This document shows positions 17,090-25,898 of a DNA stretch of 64,000 nt, piece after piece (within the stretch, counting starts at the first letter, position 1; every line of letters starts with the position of its first letter). Made by a program: the position numbers and the translations under genes. Source of the stretch: Mangrovibacter phragmitis (GTDB lineage: Bacteria; Pseudomonadota; Gammaproteobacteria; Enterobacterales; Enterobacteriaceae); NCBI RefSeq assembly GCF_001655675.1, contig NZ_LYRP01000006.1:30861-94860 (forward strand). The letters run 5' to 3'. Under the pieces are notes generated by a model. It saw nothing but the letters and a program-made list of their open reading frames with translations, did no database searches and was not told the DNA's origin.

Positions 17090-17380
17090 GTATTCATTTA
17101 ACGTTGGAGATATATTTTATAGCGAGAAGCTGCAATTATTCGCGTCTTATTCATGCTAACTCAATCAGACAATGGTAATTGCTGGGATTACCAAAACATT
17201 CCTTGTGCCCTATGGAAAAATAAGTGATTATTCACTATTCCCTTCGTACAAAAATATGCTGTCATGATGGTGTGTGCGGGTGAGAATCATTCAATGTAAA
17301 GTTGATGATGTGATGTTGATAACATAATATTAATAATATATGACTACATAAATAAAATATCATTATAAGGGGTGATAAAA
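17090..17380. other. AT-rich intergenic region
   Basis: Roughly 290 bp that become very AT-rich toward 17350. It probably holds the end of the citrate transcript and the promoter of the lipoprotein gene. Apart from the weak hairpin at 17174-17192 nothing is supported. Confidence 0.35.
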
Positions 17381-17893
17381 GTGAAAAATTCTATTTTGGC
17401 CATTGTGGCTCTGTCTGTTGTGGGATGCTCTGCAAAATATAATGTGAACAATATTGAGGAGAAGACTGAGCTTTTGATGAAAGATACGCCAGTTAGTATT
17501 TCTGTTCCTGCGAACGGGATGTATGGTAATCAAACATACACCGGTTCAGGTAAAGCTACTGCAATGGCGATCCGAGAAGCTTTCTCACACTACACTGATA
17601 ATGTTAATATTTTTTATGACTGTGGTGATTTGTCTTGCCTGAATGCAAATCATAAGATTGATCATGGTTATTATGTTGTTCCGCAAATATTGCATTGGGA
17701 AGACAGGGCTACAGAATGGTCTGGTTTACCTGACCGGATAACAATAAAAATAGTAATTTATTCCGCGGAGTCAAATAGACGTGTTGCCGCAACAATGATT
17801 AGTGGTAAAAGCAAATGGGCTACATTTGGTGGTGATCATCCTCAGGATTTACTTGCTGAGCCTGTTAATTCTTATGTCGCTGGGTTGTATTAG
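17381..17893 (+). CDS. DUF4823-like lipoprotein
   Basis: 170 residues from GTG 17381, which has AAGGGG eight bases upstream; another GTG three codons earlier is less well placed. The start MKNSILAIVALSVVGC is a lipoprotein signal with lipobox 'VVGC', giving an outer- or inner-membrane anchored protein. The body ('VSISVPANGMYGNQTYTGSG', 'ALSHYTD'-like helix, then 'GYYVVPQILHWEDRATEWSG') resembles DUF4823 proteins, which have no assigned function. Codon use is AT-rich compared with the cit genes. It is monocistronic, bounded by a strong hairpin at 17987. Confidence 0.65.
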   Translation: MKNSILAIVALSVVGCSAKYNVNNIEEKTELLMKDTPVSISVPANGMYGNQTYTGSGKATAMAIREAFSHYTDNVNIFYDCGDLSCLNANHKIDHGYYVVPQILHWEDRATEWSGLPDRITIKIVIYSAESNRRVAATMISGKSKWATFGGDHPQDLLAEPVNSYVAGLY

Positions 17894-17986
17894 TTGTTAA
17901 TAATTGGGCATAAAGCTGATTTAGAAAGTGCCGTGTAGCTGGGTGGAATAGTAAATGTGGCTGTTATCTAAAATAATTCAAAAATT

Positions 17987-18022
17987 CAGGCGCAATATTT
18001 TTCAATGTTGCGCCTGATATTA
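17987..18022. terminator. Bidirectional terminator between lipoprotein gene and yghU
   Basis: CAGGCGCAA (17987-17995) pairs with TTGCGCCTG (18008-18016). Pairing extends into the loop with mismatches, and AT-rich sequence flanks both sides. It lies between the convergent ends at 17893 and 18029. Confidence 0.7.
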
Positions 18023-18028
18023 TTTTAA

Positions 18029-18880
18029 TTACAACGTCAGCCCATCAAAATCGGCTGCGCTATGGCGTTCAGGCAGAAACGTGCCCGGCTCGCCATTGGG
18101 TTTATTCACAATACGGCCGCGTTTTACCGCAGGACGGGCATCAATGGCTTTTGCCCAGCGCACCACATGCGTATAACTGGTTACATCCAGGAATGTCGCT
18201 GCGTCATACAGGCGCCCTAATACCAGACCACCGTACCAGGGCCAAATAGCCATATCGGCAATAGAGTAGTCCGCTCCCGCAATAAATTCGCGTGTCGCCA
18301 GCAATTTATCCAACACATCCAGTTGCCGCTTGGTTTCCATGGCATAGCGGTTCACCGCATACTCGAGTTTGACAGGTGCATACGCGTAGAAATGGCCAAA
18401 CCCGCCTCCGGCAAAGGGCGCAGATCCTTGTAGCCAGAATAACCAGTTCAATGTTTCCGTGCGGGTTGCCAGGTCTTTTGCCAGGAAGTGGCCAAATTTC
18501 TCCGCAAGGTAGAGCAAAATTGCGCCGGATTCGAACACGCGCACCGAAGGGTCTTCGCTGCGATCCAGCAACGCCGGAATTTTAGAATTGGGGTTCAGAT
18601 CGACAAAACCACTGGAAAACTGGTCTCCTTCGCCAATGCGAATTAAATGGGCATCATATTCTGCATCAGTTACACCAGCAGCCAACAACTCTTCCAGCAT
18701 GATGGTCACTTTCTGCCCATTCGGCGTACCCAGAGAATAAAGCTGAATGGGGTGCTTCCCACAAGGTAGCGTTGCTTCGTGGGTGGCACCAGATACCGGC
18801 CGGTTAATGGCTGACCATGTGCTGCTGTCTTTAGCCGGTGGGGTCCAGACTTTTGGCGGTTGCCATGTATTCGCTGTCAT
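18029..18880 (-). CDS. yghU: Glutathione S-transferase-like disulfide-bond reductase YghU
   Basis: 283 residues from ATG 18880 (GGGAT eight bases upstream); the frame extends five codons further but that is not YghU-like. Nearly the whole length follows E. coli YghU: 'RPVSGATHEATLPCGKHPIQ', 'LYSLGTPNGQKVTIMLEELL', 'IRIGEGDQFSSGFVDLNPNS', 'NWLFWLQGSAPFAGGGFGHF' and 'WAKAIDARPAVKRGRIV'. Members of this Nu-class GST group bind two glutathione molecules and reduce disulfides and organic peroxides in the cytoplasm. The 'T-H-E-A-T-L-P-C-G-K' N-terminal arm is typical. Confidence 0.93.
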   Translation of the reverse strand: MTANTWQPPKVWTPPAKDSSTWSAINRPVSGATHEATLPCGKHPIQLYSLGTPNGQKVTIMLEELLAAGVTDAEYDAHLIRIGEGDQFSSGFVDLNPNSKIPALLDRSEDPSVRVFESGAILLYLAEKFGHFLAKDLATRTETLNWLFWLQGSAPFAGGGFGHFYAYAPVKLEYAVNRYAMETKRQLDVLDKLLATREFIAGADYSIADMAIWPWYGGLVLGRLYDAATFLDVTSYTHVVRWAKAIDARPAVKRGRIVNKPNGEPGTFLPERHSAADFDGLTL

Positions 18881-18989
18881 AAGGTGATATCCCATTGTTG
18901 AATGAAAATCTACAGGGAGTGTAGCAGGTCTGTTTTTTTCGGTTTAACACTATCAGGCGTGAAAGCATTTACTTTGCGAAGTGAGTCAG

Positions 18990-19027
18990 AGAAAAGAAAT
19001 CCCGTTACCTGATCAACAGGTAACGGG
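18990..19027 (-). terminator. Terminator hairpin downstream of the EAL gene
   Basis: CCCGTTACCTG (19001-19011) and CAGGTAACGGG (19017-19027) form a perfect 11-bp stem with a 5-base loop. Read on the minus strand it is followed by ATTTCTTTTC, so it should end the transcript of the EAL gene about 170 bp after its stop codon. Confidence 0.65.
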
Positions 19028-19193
19028 ATAAAACAGAAGGATAACAAGGATTATCCTGGGGTGAATGTCGTCTCCACTTCGTTGTTGTGGCTGGCGGACC
19101 TGGCTGGCCGTTGCCCACGTAATCCGTGAAAATTACATACTAACGATGCCTGCGTTCCTGTTTCAGGTAAAACAAGCTGAATAACATAATTAA

Positions 19194-19970
19194 CTAATTA
19201 TAAAAAAAATTTTCCCTGGTGCTGAAGTGAGTCAAAAAATCAAAAAACTGTTTTTTTGGCAAAGCCTTTGAAATAAGAAAACCCTGAATATAATCGCACT
19301 TAAAACCGACTAATGTTTTAAAATCTTCAATAGTTTCAACACCTTCTGCAGTAACCTGCATGCCCATATCGTGGCTTAATTTTATCAGGTGTTTCAAAAT
19401 GCTGTATTTGCAACTATTACGGGAAACATCCTGTACTAACTGTTTGTCCACTTTGATTTTATCGAAGGGGTAGTTTAGCAACTGTACGAAGTTGGCAAGT
19501 CCATCACCAAAATCGTCCATACTGACTGTGATACCGATATTTTTAAAATGGTCGAGATGATGCTTACCATATTTTAAATGCTCAATGGTCAGGTTTTCGG
19601 TGATTTCTACTTCAATTCTGGACGTTGGAATAGCATAAGATTTTAACGTATTAATAAAGTCACTAAAAAAACCATCGGTCTTGAATAATGATGGCGAAAT
19701 ATTGATAGATGCTTTTATATCGGAGTGGTGTTTAAGCATCTCACAGGTTTCGTGCAGCACGAAAAGCGAAAGCGCATAAATAGAACCATCCTTTTCTGAC
19801 TGAGGAATAAACAAATCTGGCGAGATATAACCATGTGTCTGGTGATTCCAGCGTACCAGTGATTCAAACGAATGAATCTCACTGTTTTTCACACAGTAAA
19901 TCGGTTGGTAATGTACGGATAAATGCTCCGGTTTTGCCAACGCAATTGTTAACTCGTTCGATATGTCCAT
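19194..19970 (-). CDS. EAL-domain cyclic-di-GMP phosphodiesterase
   Basis: 258 residues, essentially a lone EAL domain without membrane or sensor part. The signature is 'ESL' in 'FESLVRWNHQTHGYISPDLF'. Catalytic-site motifs present are 'NISPSLF', 'EVEITEN', 'DDFGDGLANF' (usual DDFGTG with T to D), 'KVDKQLV' and 'EGVETIEDF', so metal ligands and general base seem intact and hydrolysis of c-di-GMP is likely. The gene is AT-rich. The next gene to the right, facing away, is a diguanylate cyclase, so synthesis and breakdown genes flank one regulatory gap. Confidence 0.85.
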   Translation of the reverse strand: MDISNELTIALAKPEHLSVHYQPIYCVKNSEIHSFESLVRWNHQTHGYISPDLFIPQSEKDGSIYALSLFVLHETCEMLKHHSDIKASINISPSLFKTDGFFSDFINTLKSYAIPTSRIEVEITENLTIEHLKYGKHHLDHFKNIGITVSMDDFGDGLANFVQLLNYPFDKIKVDKQLVQDVSRNSCKYSILKHLIKLSHDMGMQVTAEGVETIEDFKTLVGFKCDYIQGFLISKALPKKQFFDFLTHFSTRENFFYN

Positions 19971-20949
19971 ACCTTCCCATTGTTATCAGTGCAGCATTCA
20001 GTGCCCCATGATTCGCAGAATGTATGCCCGTGAACCTGGCAAAAAAAAGCAAATGCAAGCCATCCAAATGCACGAGCTTTGGTTTCCGGTTGAACATACA
20101 CCTGCACATTTTGTCTTCAGCCCTCTGCCAGGGCTATCCCGTAGGTCGGGAAAGTATGATATTGCTGACACTTTATAGCGGAGCTGGCTGGGTAACCACA
20201 GACATTGAAATGCAAAAAATCTCATGTCATAACGCCAACGTACAGATACCATTCAGGACAGAATAGTCACCTGTTTATGTCTCTATTTTCCATTAGTAAG
20301 ACTTAACGGATTGTTAAGGGATTATAAATGTCATAATCTTATTTTAAAATCGTTTAAACCGATCATTCATTATTATTTGATAGATAACAACTATTGTAGT
20401 TTTTGTAACGATCGCTAAAATCAATTGCTCATCAAGGTAACCATATGAAAAAATGTATATAAATTAGTTAGTTCTGAAGCTTGTCTTCTTACGGAAAACA
20501 CTTTTTGTTACGGGTAAAAGAGCTTTATCTCATTGAAAATAAATTAAAGTTTTTCATATGGTTAAGGTTTTTTTAAGAGAATTCTCATGAGTCGTAAAAA
20601 GCATCACTTGTCAACCACTATAATTAGTATGATCACACAAAAGGTTGAGAGAGACTGAAGGATGTTACACAGAGAAGTGAATTCGCCCAATAATCAATAA
20701 AAGTCGAGGCCAGTCTTTAACGCTGTTCAGCGGTAGCGTCTCTTGAACGGCAGTGCTAATCTTATGCCAAACAAGCAGCATACAAACCGCTTCACTGCGT
20801 TCTTTAAATTGTTTTCTGGCTCAGGGTAAAGTTTGTCACGTATTTCCAGATATATACCTGTTTTGCAGATTACATGTTTGAAACAGACTTAACCTTTATG
20901 CCTGCCAGGCCGGCCCCTGAATCTGAATGTTTAACACCAGGATCTTCAT
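19971..20949. other. Long intergenic region between EAL and GGDEF genes
   Basis: Almost 1 kb without a supported gene. Short frames (for example 20024-20266) lack binding sites and family resemblance. The part from 20280 to 20680 is very AT-rich with runs such as TTTTTTAAGAGAATTC. Promoters for both divergent genes, silencing by H-NS or a small RNA could be here, but none can be assigned from the sequence. Confidence 0.4.
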
Positions 20950-22107
20950 GTGACTGCTTTTGATGCGGTAACTTTAGCCAGTATTTTTAACAATATTATT
21001 TGCAGCCTGATTGGCTGTTTCTTTCTTTTCCAGGTAAGCCGAAACCAGGCTGGCCATAAAAGAAAGGCCGCAACGTACTTTTTCCTGTGCTTCTTTTTTC
21101 TTGGGGTCGCATTTACCCTGATGATGATTCGTGTATGGCTACCAGTGAGTTTTTCTATTTTCACCGCCAATGGGCTCTATGTTACTACTGCCTATATGAT
21201 GTTGTTCGGTTTTTTAAGTTGGTTTCGTATTCCTGTAAGGGGAATACATATTCTGATTATGGTGATTAATATAACCGTCATAATCACTGCAATGTTGTTT
21301 TTCTATCTGCATTATCGCTCTTTCATTACGCGTGTTTATATAGGTGGAATAAACAATGCCACCTTGTTTTTCCTGTGCTTTGTGGTGTGCTGGCACCATC
21401 GGGCACAATGTGGCAAAGGGGAGAAGCTGGCTGGCGCTGGGGCGCTGGTTTGCGTGCTGGCATCCTTAATTCCATCCTTGCTGATGTCTGTACGTCCTGA
21501 GCCTGCCTTATTTCAGGTATCCATGACTATCACTCAAAATTTGGGCTGCTATTTTGTGCTGGGCGCGTTGTTGTCACTGTTTTTATTTGACCAGATTGAC
21601 TGGCACTACCGGCGTTCTGTCCGTGATGAGTTAACCGGATTATACAACCGCCGTTATTTCAATGAGCAACTGGACAGACTGCTGGTGCGGGGAAGCGGCA
21701 AAGGTTGTCTGGCACTGTTTGATATTGACCACTTCAAAAAAGTGAATGATACATTCGGGCATGATGCCGGAGATTTGGCTGTGCAACGTGTGGCCCGGGA
21801 AATTCAGGAATCTCTGCCGCCAGGTGCTCTGGTGGCTCGTTATGGCGGGGAAGAGTTTGTCTGCTTCCTGCCTGAAAGCGATGAACCTCTGGCGCGCCAT
21901 TTTCTTGAGCACATTCGCCAAAAAGTGAGCGACCTGGCCGTTGAAACACCGCGCGGCAGTGTGGCAGTCACAACCAGTATCGGCCTGTGCCAGGTGTTAC
22001 CAGGAACCCCGGTTTCACAGGCATTAAAATGCGCAGACGATGCACTCTACCAGGCAAAACGCGCCGGGCGTAATACGCTGGTGAGTGCGGAAACGGCTTC
22101 CGGGTAA
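20950..22107 (+). CDS. Membrane-bound diguanylate cyclase (GGDEF domain)
   Basis: 385 residues from a GTG with AGGA seven bases upstream. The N-terminal half has about six hydrophobic segments (roughly 5-215), an unassigned membrane sensor. The C-terminal GGDEF domain starts at 'DELTGLYNRRYFNEQLDRL', carries 'ALFDIDHFKKVNDTFGHDAG' and the active-site loop as GGEEF ('ARYGGEEFVCF'), and ends 'ADDALYQAKRAGRNTLV'. It should make c-di-GMP from two GTP. The inhibitory RxxD site usually five residues before the loop is absent ('LPPG'), so product inhibition is not expected. Confidence 0.88.
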   Translation: MTAFDAVTLASIFNNIICSLIGCFFLFQVSRNQAGHKRKAATYFFLCFFFLGVAFTLMMIRVWLPVSFSIFTANGLYVTTAYMMLFGFLSWFRIPVRGIHILIMVINITVIITAMLFFYLHYRSFITRVYIGGINNATLFFLCFVVCWHHRAQCGKGEKLAGAGALVCVLASLIPSLLMSVRPEPALFQVSMTITQNLGCYFVLGALLSLFLFDQIDWHYRRSVRDELTGLYNRRYFNEQLDRLLVRGSGKGCLALFDIDHFKKVNDTFGHDAGDLAVQRVAREIQESLPPGALVARYGGEEFVCFLPESDEPLARHFLEHIRQKVSDLAVETPRGSVAVTTSIGLCQVLPGTPVSQALKCADDALYQAKRAGRNTLVSAETASG

Positions 22108-22157
22108 CCACCGTGTGGCTGGCTAAGAAGCGGTGAACTTAACTGCCGGGGTGGTAA

Positions 22158-22204
22158 CCCTTTAACAGGCACTGGCGTTAACCTGTTCAGGCACTGTTAA
22201 AGGG
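22158..22204. terminator. Perfect 11-bp inverted repeat between convergent genes
   Basis: CCCTTTAACAG (22158-22168) is matched by CTGTTAAAGGG (22194-22204) over a 25-base loop. An inner AACAGG/CCTGTT pair (22164-22169 with 22182-22187) offers an alternative hairpin. It lies between the stops at 22107 and 22218 and probably ends one or both transcripts, although no clear T run follows. Confidence 0.45.
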
Positions 22205-22217
22205 GGCTTAATGAGAG

Positions 22218-22694
22218 TTATTCGGCAAACCTGGTGAGCGCGTCACCTGACAGGCGGTAGCGAACCCACTCATCTTGTGGCTGTGCGCCAATACTCAGGT
22301 AGAAATCGATAGCAGGCTGGTTCCAGTCCAGTACACTCCACTCAAGACGCCCGCATTGCCGGGTAACCGCATATTGCGCGATGGTTTTCAGCAGCGCTTT
22401 TCCGGCACCCAGACCACGAAAATCAGGTGAGACATACAGGTCTTCCATATAGATACCATTACGGCCAAGCCAGGTGGAATAACTGGTAAAAAACACTGCG
22501 TAACCCGCTATTTTCCCGGCGACTTCGCAGATTAACGCTTCGATTTTGCTACCCGTGCCAAACAGTGATGCTCTGATTTCTTCGGGGGTCGTCACCACTT
22601 CCTCAGGGGCTTTTTCGTATACCGCCAGTTCATAAATCATGTCGTAGATTGCGTTTGCGTCTTCCGGGGTTGCCTGGCGAATCGTTATGCTCAT
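22218..22694 (-). CDS. GNAT-family N-acetyltransferase (diamine acetyltransferase-like)
   Basis: 158 residues. A single GNAT domain: 'ITIRQATPEDANAIYDMI' start, 'GYAVFFTSYSTWLGRNGIYM', 'EDLYVSPDFRGLGAGKALL' (the acetyl-CoA R-G-x-G-x-A loop) and 'WSVLDWNQPAIDFYLSIGA'. The 'W-S-V-L-D-W-N-x-P-A' segment and 'YMEDLYV' are typical of spermidine/spermine- or diamine-acetyltransferase-like members. The acceptor is not certain. AGGAAA lies upstream of the ATG. It diverges from the LysR gene at 22805. Confidence 0.82.
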   Translation of the reverse strand: MSITIRQATPEDANAIYDMIYELAVYEKAPEEVVTTPEEIRASLFGTGSKIEALICEVAGKIAGYAVFFTSYSTWLGRNGIYMEDLYVSPDFRGLGAGKALLKTIAQYAVTRQCGRLEWSVLDWNQPAIDFYLSIGAQPQDEWVRYRLSGDALTRFAE

Positions 22695-22804
22695 TAGTTT
22701 TCCTGTTTTGTTGACATCATGTCGTCGTTGAGATTGCTGGCTGCAAGCATAATCAGTATTGTTGGAAGAATTAAGTGCAATGAAATCACCTGTTGTTGAA
22801 TATT

Positions 22805-23713
22805 ATGCATCCGGCCTTACGACGTATTGACCTGAACCTGTTACCTGTATTCGATGCTGTTTACCGCCATCGCTCTGTGCGTATAGCTGCAGAAGAGTTG
22901 ATTATGAGCACTTCTGCTCTGAGCCATGCGTTATCGCGTTTGCGTACTGCGTTAAATGACCCGCTCTTTTTCCGCGAGGGCCACCGCATGTGCCCGAGTG
23001 TGTACGCCACCCAGCTCGCTCCGGCAATTGCCTCTGCCTTAACCTTTTTAAACCAGCAACTCATCCCACAACCTGATTTTTCCCCGGCAGTGGCAACAGA
23101 CTGCCTGCAAATTGCCATTACAGACTTCACGGCCTTTTGTGTTTTTCCTGCGCTGATGCATAAAGTGCAGCCCCTTGCGCCAGGGATCCGTTTCGAACTG
23201 CGCTATTTGCCCCACAGCCCGGCATTAACGGAACTGCTGGCAGGCGAGGTGGATTTGGCCCTGGGGTTTAATGTGCTGAATGAAACTGAACACCCGGACC
23301 TGGACGAAATAACCTGGCAAAGAGACGAGTATGTAGTTATCAGCAATGTAAACAGGGCGCGTTTAACTCTGGAAGATTACCTGGCTGCCAGCCATGTCGT
23401 GGTAACGCCCTGGAATGAAACACAAGGCGTGCTGGATATTGAGCTGGAACGAATGGGCCACACACGGCAGGTGGCGATTAAAACACCGTCTATGCTAAGT
23501 GCCCCTTTTATTATTGAACACTCTGATATGCTGATGGCCATTCCCCGCAGTGCTGCAGAACGCCTGGCCCGCTCTGCCCACCTGAAAATTTTCCCCCTAC
23601 CTTTTGATGCCCCACCCTTTGACGTGAAGATTTACTCGCATAAGCGCAGTGGTCACCGCGGTGTAACGCACTGGCTCAAACAACAACTGCAGGCTATTGC
23701 GGGTAAGATGTGA
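22805..23713 (+). CDS. LysR-family transcriptional regulator
   Basis: 302 residues from ATG 22805; a TTG four codons earlier is possible. The N-terminal winged helix-turn-helix reads 'IDLNLLPVFDAVYRHRSVRI' followed by 'AAEELIMSTSALSHALSRLR' and 'DPLFFREGHRMCPSVYA', as in the NodD/LeuO-like branch. The remainder is a type-2 periplasmic-binding-like effector domain ('LLAGEVDLALGFNV'). It lies back to back with the GNAT gene, a likely target. Its ligand is unknown. Confidence 0.85.
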   Translation: MHPALRRIDLNLLPVFDAVYRHRSVRIAAEELIMSTSALSHALSRLRTALNDPLFFREGHRMCPSVYATQLAPAIASALTFLNQQLIPQPDFSPAVATDCLQIAITDFTAFCVFPALMHKVQPLAPGIRFELRYLPHSPALTELLAGEVDLALGFNVLNETEHPDLDEITWQRDEYVVISNVNRARLTLEDYLAASHVVVTPWNETQGVLDIELERMGHTRQVAIKTPSMLSAPFIIEHSDMLMAIPRSAAERLARSAHLKIFPLPFDAPPFDVKIYSHKRSGHRGVTHWLKQQLQAIAGKM

Positions 23714-23727
23714 GGTGGCACGCACTT

Positions 23728-24768
23728 TCATATGTGGTGCCCGTAACGCTTTGCCAGCACGGCATGAATTTTATTCGTGGCGGCATCCATGCGGTCATAT
23801 TTTTCCTGCCAGGCATCATGGGACTCATTGGCAAACACCAGCCGCCACATTTTTTCCGGGTTATTGGCGGCACTGATACTGACCGGGTCTGCGGGGTCTG
23901 GCCGGCAGGCGTCCAGTACCTCCCGGGGCCAGCGGGGGATTTTACCGGTCACGCTGGTGATATAACGGCTGAATGCTGATACTAAGTAGAAAGGCAGCAT
24001 CACCGGTAAAAATATCCACTCCAGCCGGGATCCCATATACAGTAAATTCTGTAAGCAGAAGATAAATCCTTCTTTGCGGTCTTCTGCTGGCGGGCAAAAC
24101 ATAATCAGCTCGGCCAGTTCCGGCACCACATCCTCTTCCATATAACAGCGGATAAACTCCCAGTATTCCAGCGTGGTGGATTTATCGGTACAGACGCCCA
24201 GGCTGAAGGTTTCCAGGACTGTTTCGCCATCGCTATCCAGAATATGGCCGCGAATGGACCAGTCATTGAGTATCACGGGCTCTTTATCCTGAGTGAAGTA
24301 GATATCCTGCCAGGGAACGGTTAATACGCTGCCATTGGTCCGGAAAACATACACCATCTTATTTTTTCGGTTAAAGCGGATGGGGTAGTGTGTCCATTTG
24401 AACCACTGCTTCAGTAAAAAATAGCCGCTGAAAAAATAAAATGGGGATGTGACCACAGAGAGGATAACAATATCAATAATGGTACCCTTTATTCCCTTGG
24501 TGGGCAGGAAAAAGGAATGGTATAAAAAATAAATATAGATAGAAACCAACATAAAAAATAACAGGGCGAAGAATTGAGTATCTGTTCCTCCTTCCTTATG
24601 AAATTTATCCACCGTTTCCAGGTAAGTGGAATTAATGCGGATAACCGACTGCTCGTTATTAAAATAACGGACTTTGGCTGGCCTGCCCTGGTGCAGCCGG
24701 TGGTGTTTTTCTGAACGGTTCAGCGGGCGGTTAACCTTGTAAGGCTGGTACAATCCGTATACAGACAT
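23728..24768 (-). CDS. Tandem membrane protein copy C (DUF6708-like, putative T6SS immunity)
   Basis: 346 residues, third and last copy behind the effector gene. Layout: a cytoplasmic start (1-60), two membrane spans around 65-88 and 96-118, a long soluble part with 'WKWTHYPIRFNRK'-type sequence and an acidic 'RCYMEEDVVPELAELIMF', a third hydrophobic stretch near 249-270, and a basic end. The family looks like DUF6708 proteins found beside T6SS effectors; immunity against a pore-forming toxin is inferred from position and topology. Its first span pair is almost identical to copy A, but the third stretch ('EWIFLPVMLPFYLVSAFSRY') is unique. It has one extra codon near residue 60 and ends in TGA where A and B end in TAA. 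Confidence 0.7.
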   Translation of the reverse strand: MSVYGLYQPYKVNRPLNRSEKHHRLHQGRPAKVRYFNNEQSVIRINSTYLETVDKFHKEGGTDTQFFALLFFMLVSIYIYFLYHSFFLPTKGIKGTIIDIVILSVVTSPFYFFSGYFLLKQWFKWTHYPIRFNRKNKMVYVFRTNGSVLTVPWQDIYFTQDKEPVILNDWSIRGHILDSDGETVLETFSLGVCTDKSTTLEYWEFIRCYMEEDVVPELAELIMFCPPAEDRKEGFIFCLQNLLYMGSRLEWIFLPVMLPFYLVSAFSRYITSVTGKIPRWPREVLDACRPDPADPVSISAANNPEKMWRLVFANESHDAWQEKYDRMDAATNKIHAVLAKRYGHHI

Positions 24769-24814
24769 CTTCAGTCATCCTTTGGGGTAATGGCGGGCAG
24801 GTTGCGCTGCATTG

Positions 24815-25852
24815 TTATATGTGGTGCCCGTAACGCTTTGCCAGCACGGCATGAATTTTATTCGTGGCGGCATCCATGCGGTCATATCTTTCCTGCCAGA
24901 CATCACGGGGTTCATTGGCAAACACCAGCCGCCACATTTTTTCCGGGTTATTGGCGGCACTGATACTGACCGGGTCTGCGGGGTCTGGCCGGCAGGCGTC
25001 CAGTACCTCCCGGGGCCAGCGGGGGATTTTACCGGTTACGCAGGTGATATAACGCCAGACTGATGCTTCCAGACTTAATGGTAGTGTCAGCGGGAGAAGC
25101 AGCCACTCCAGCCGGGATCCCATATACAGTAAATTCTGCCAGCAGAAGATAAATCCTTCTTTGCGGTCTTCTGCTGGCGGGCAAAACATAATCAGCTCGG
25201 CCAGTTCCGGCACCACATCCTCTTCCATATAACAGCGGATAAACTCCCAGTATTCCAGCGTGGTGGATTTATCGGTACAGACGCCCAGGCTGAAGGTTTC
25301 CAGTACCGTTTCGCCATCGCTATCCAGAATATGGCCGCGAATGGACCAGTCATTGAGTATCCCGGGTTCTTTATCCTGAGTGAAATAGATATCCTGCCAG
25401 GGAACGGTTAATACGCTGCCATTGGTCCGGAAAACATACACCATCTTACTTTTACGGTTAAAACGGATGGGGTAGTGTGTCCATTTAAACCACTGCTTCA
25501 GTAAAAAATAACCGCTGAGAAAATAAAAAAAAGACATGACCAATGAACTAATAACAATGTCGATAATCTTATCTTTTGTTTCTTTTTCGGACACAAAAAA
25601 ACAATGGTATAAAACATAAAGATGTATGGAAACCAACATAAAAAATAACAGGGCGAAAAGCCCTGTGTCGCCCCCTCCTTTATGAAATTTATCCACCGTT
25701 TCCAGGTAAGTGGAATTAATACGAATAACCGACTGCTCGTTATTAAAAAAACGGACTTTGGCTGGCCTGCCCTGGTGCAGCCGGTGGTGTTTTTCTGAAC
25801 GGTTCAGCGGGCGGTTAACCTTGTAAGGCTGGTACAATCCGTATACAGACAT
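24815..25852 (-). CDS. Tandem membrane protein copy B (DUF6708-like, putative T6SS immunity)
   Basis: 345 residues, middle copy, with the same layout as its neighbours. It differs from A and C mainly in the two N-terminal membrane spans and the loop between them ('SIHLYVLYHCFFVSEKETKD' compared with 'SIYIYFLYHSFFLPTKGIKG' in A and C). Its third hydrophobic stretch ('EWLLLPLTLPLSLEASVWRY') is identical to copy A. Just upstream of its start are the last codons of the effector ('AITPKDD', stop), kept as a 26-base scar that also supplies the AAAGGA binding site. The variable loop is where recognition of different toxins might lie. Confidence 0.7.
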   Translation of the reverse strand: MSVYGLYQPYKVNRPLNRSEKHHRLHQGRPAKVRFFNNEQSVIRINSTYLETVDKFHKGGGDTGLFALLFFMLVSIHLYVLYHCFFVSEKETKDKIIDIVISSLVMSFFYFLSGYFLLKQWFKWTHYPIRFNRKSKMVYVFRTNGSVLTVPWQDIYFTQDKEPGILNDWSIRGHILDSDGETVLETFSLGVCTDKSTTLEYWEFIRCYMEEDVVPELAELIMFCPPAEDRKEGFIFCWQNLLYMGSRLEWLLLPLTLPLSLEASVWRYITCVTGKIPRWPREVLDACRPDPADPVSISAANNPEKMWRLVFANEPRDVWQERYDRMDAATNKIHAVLAKRYGHHI

Positions 25853-25898
25853 CTTCAGTCATCCTTTGGGGTAATGGTGGGCAGGTTGTGCTGCATTG

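Noticed and set aside
20024..20266. 80-codon frame in the long gap between the EAL and GGDEF genes
   Set aside because: Three or more frames are open here by chance; composition and lack of a start signal give no support.
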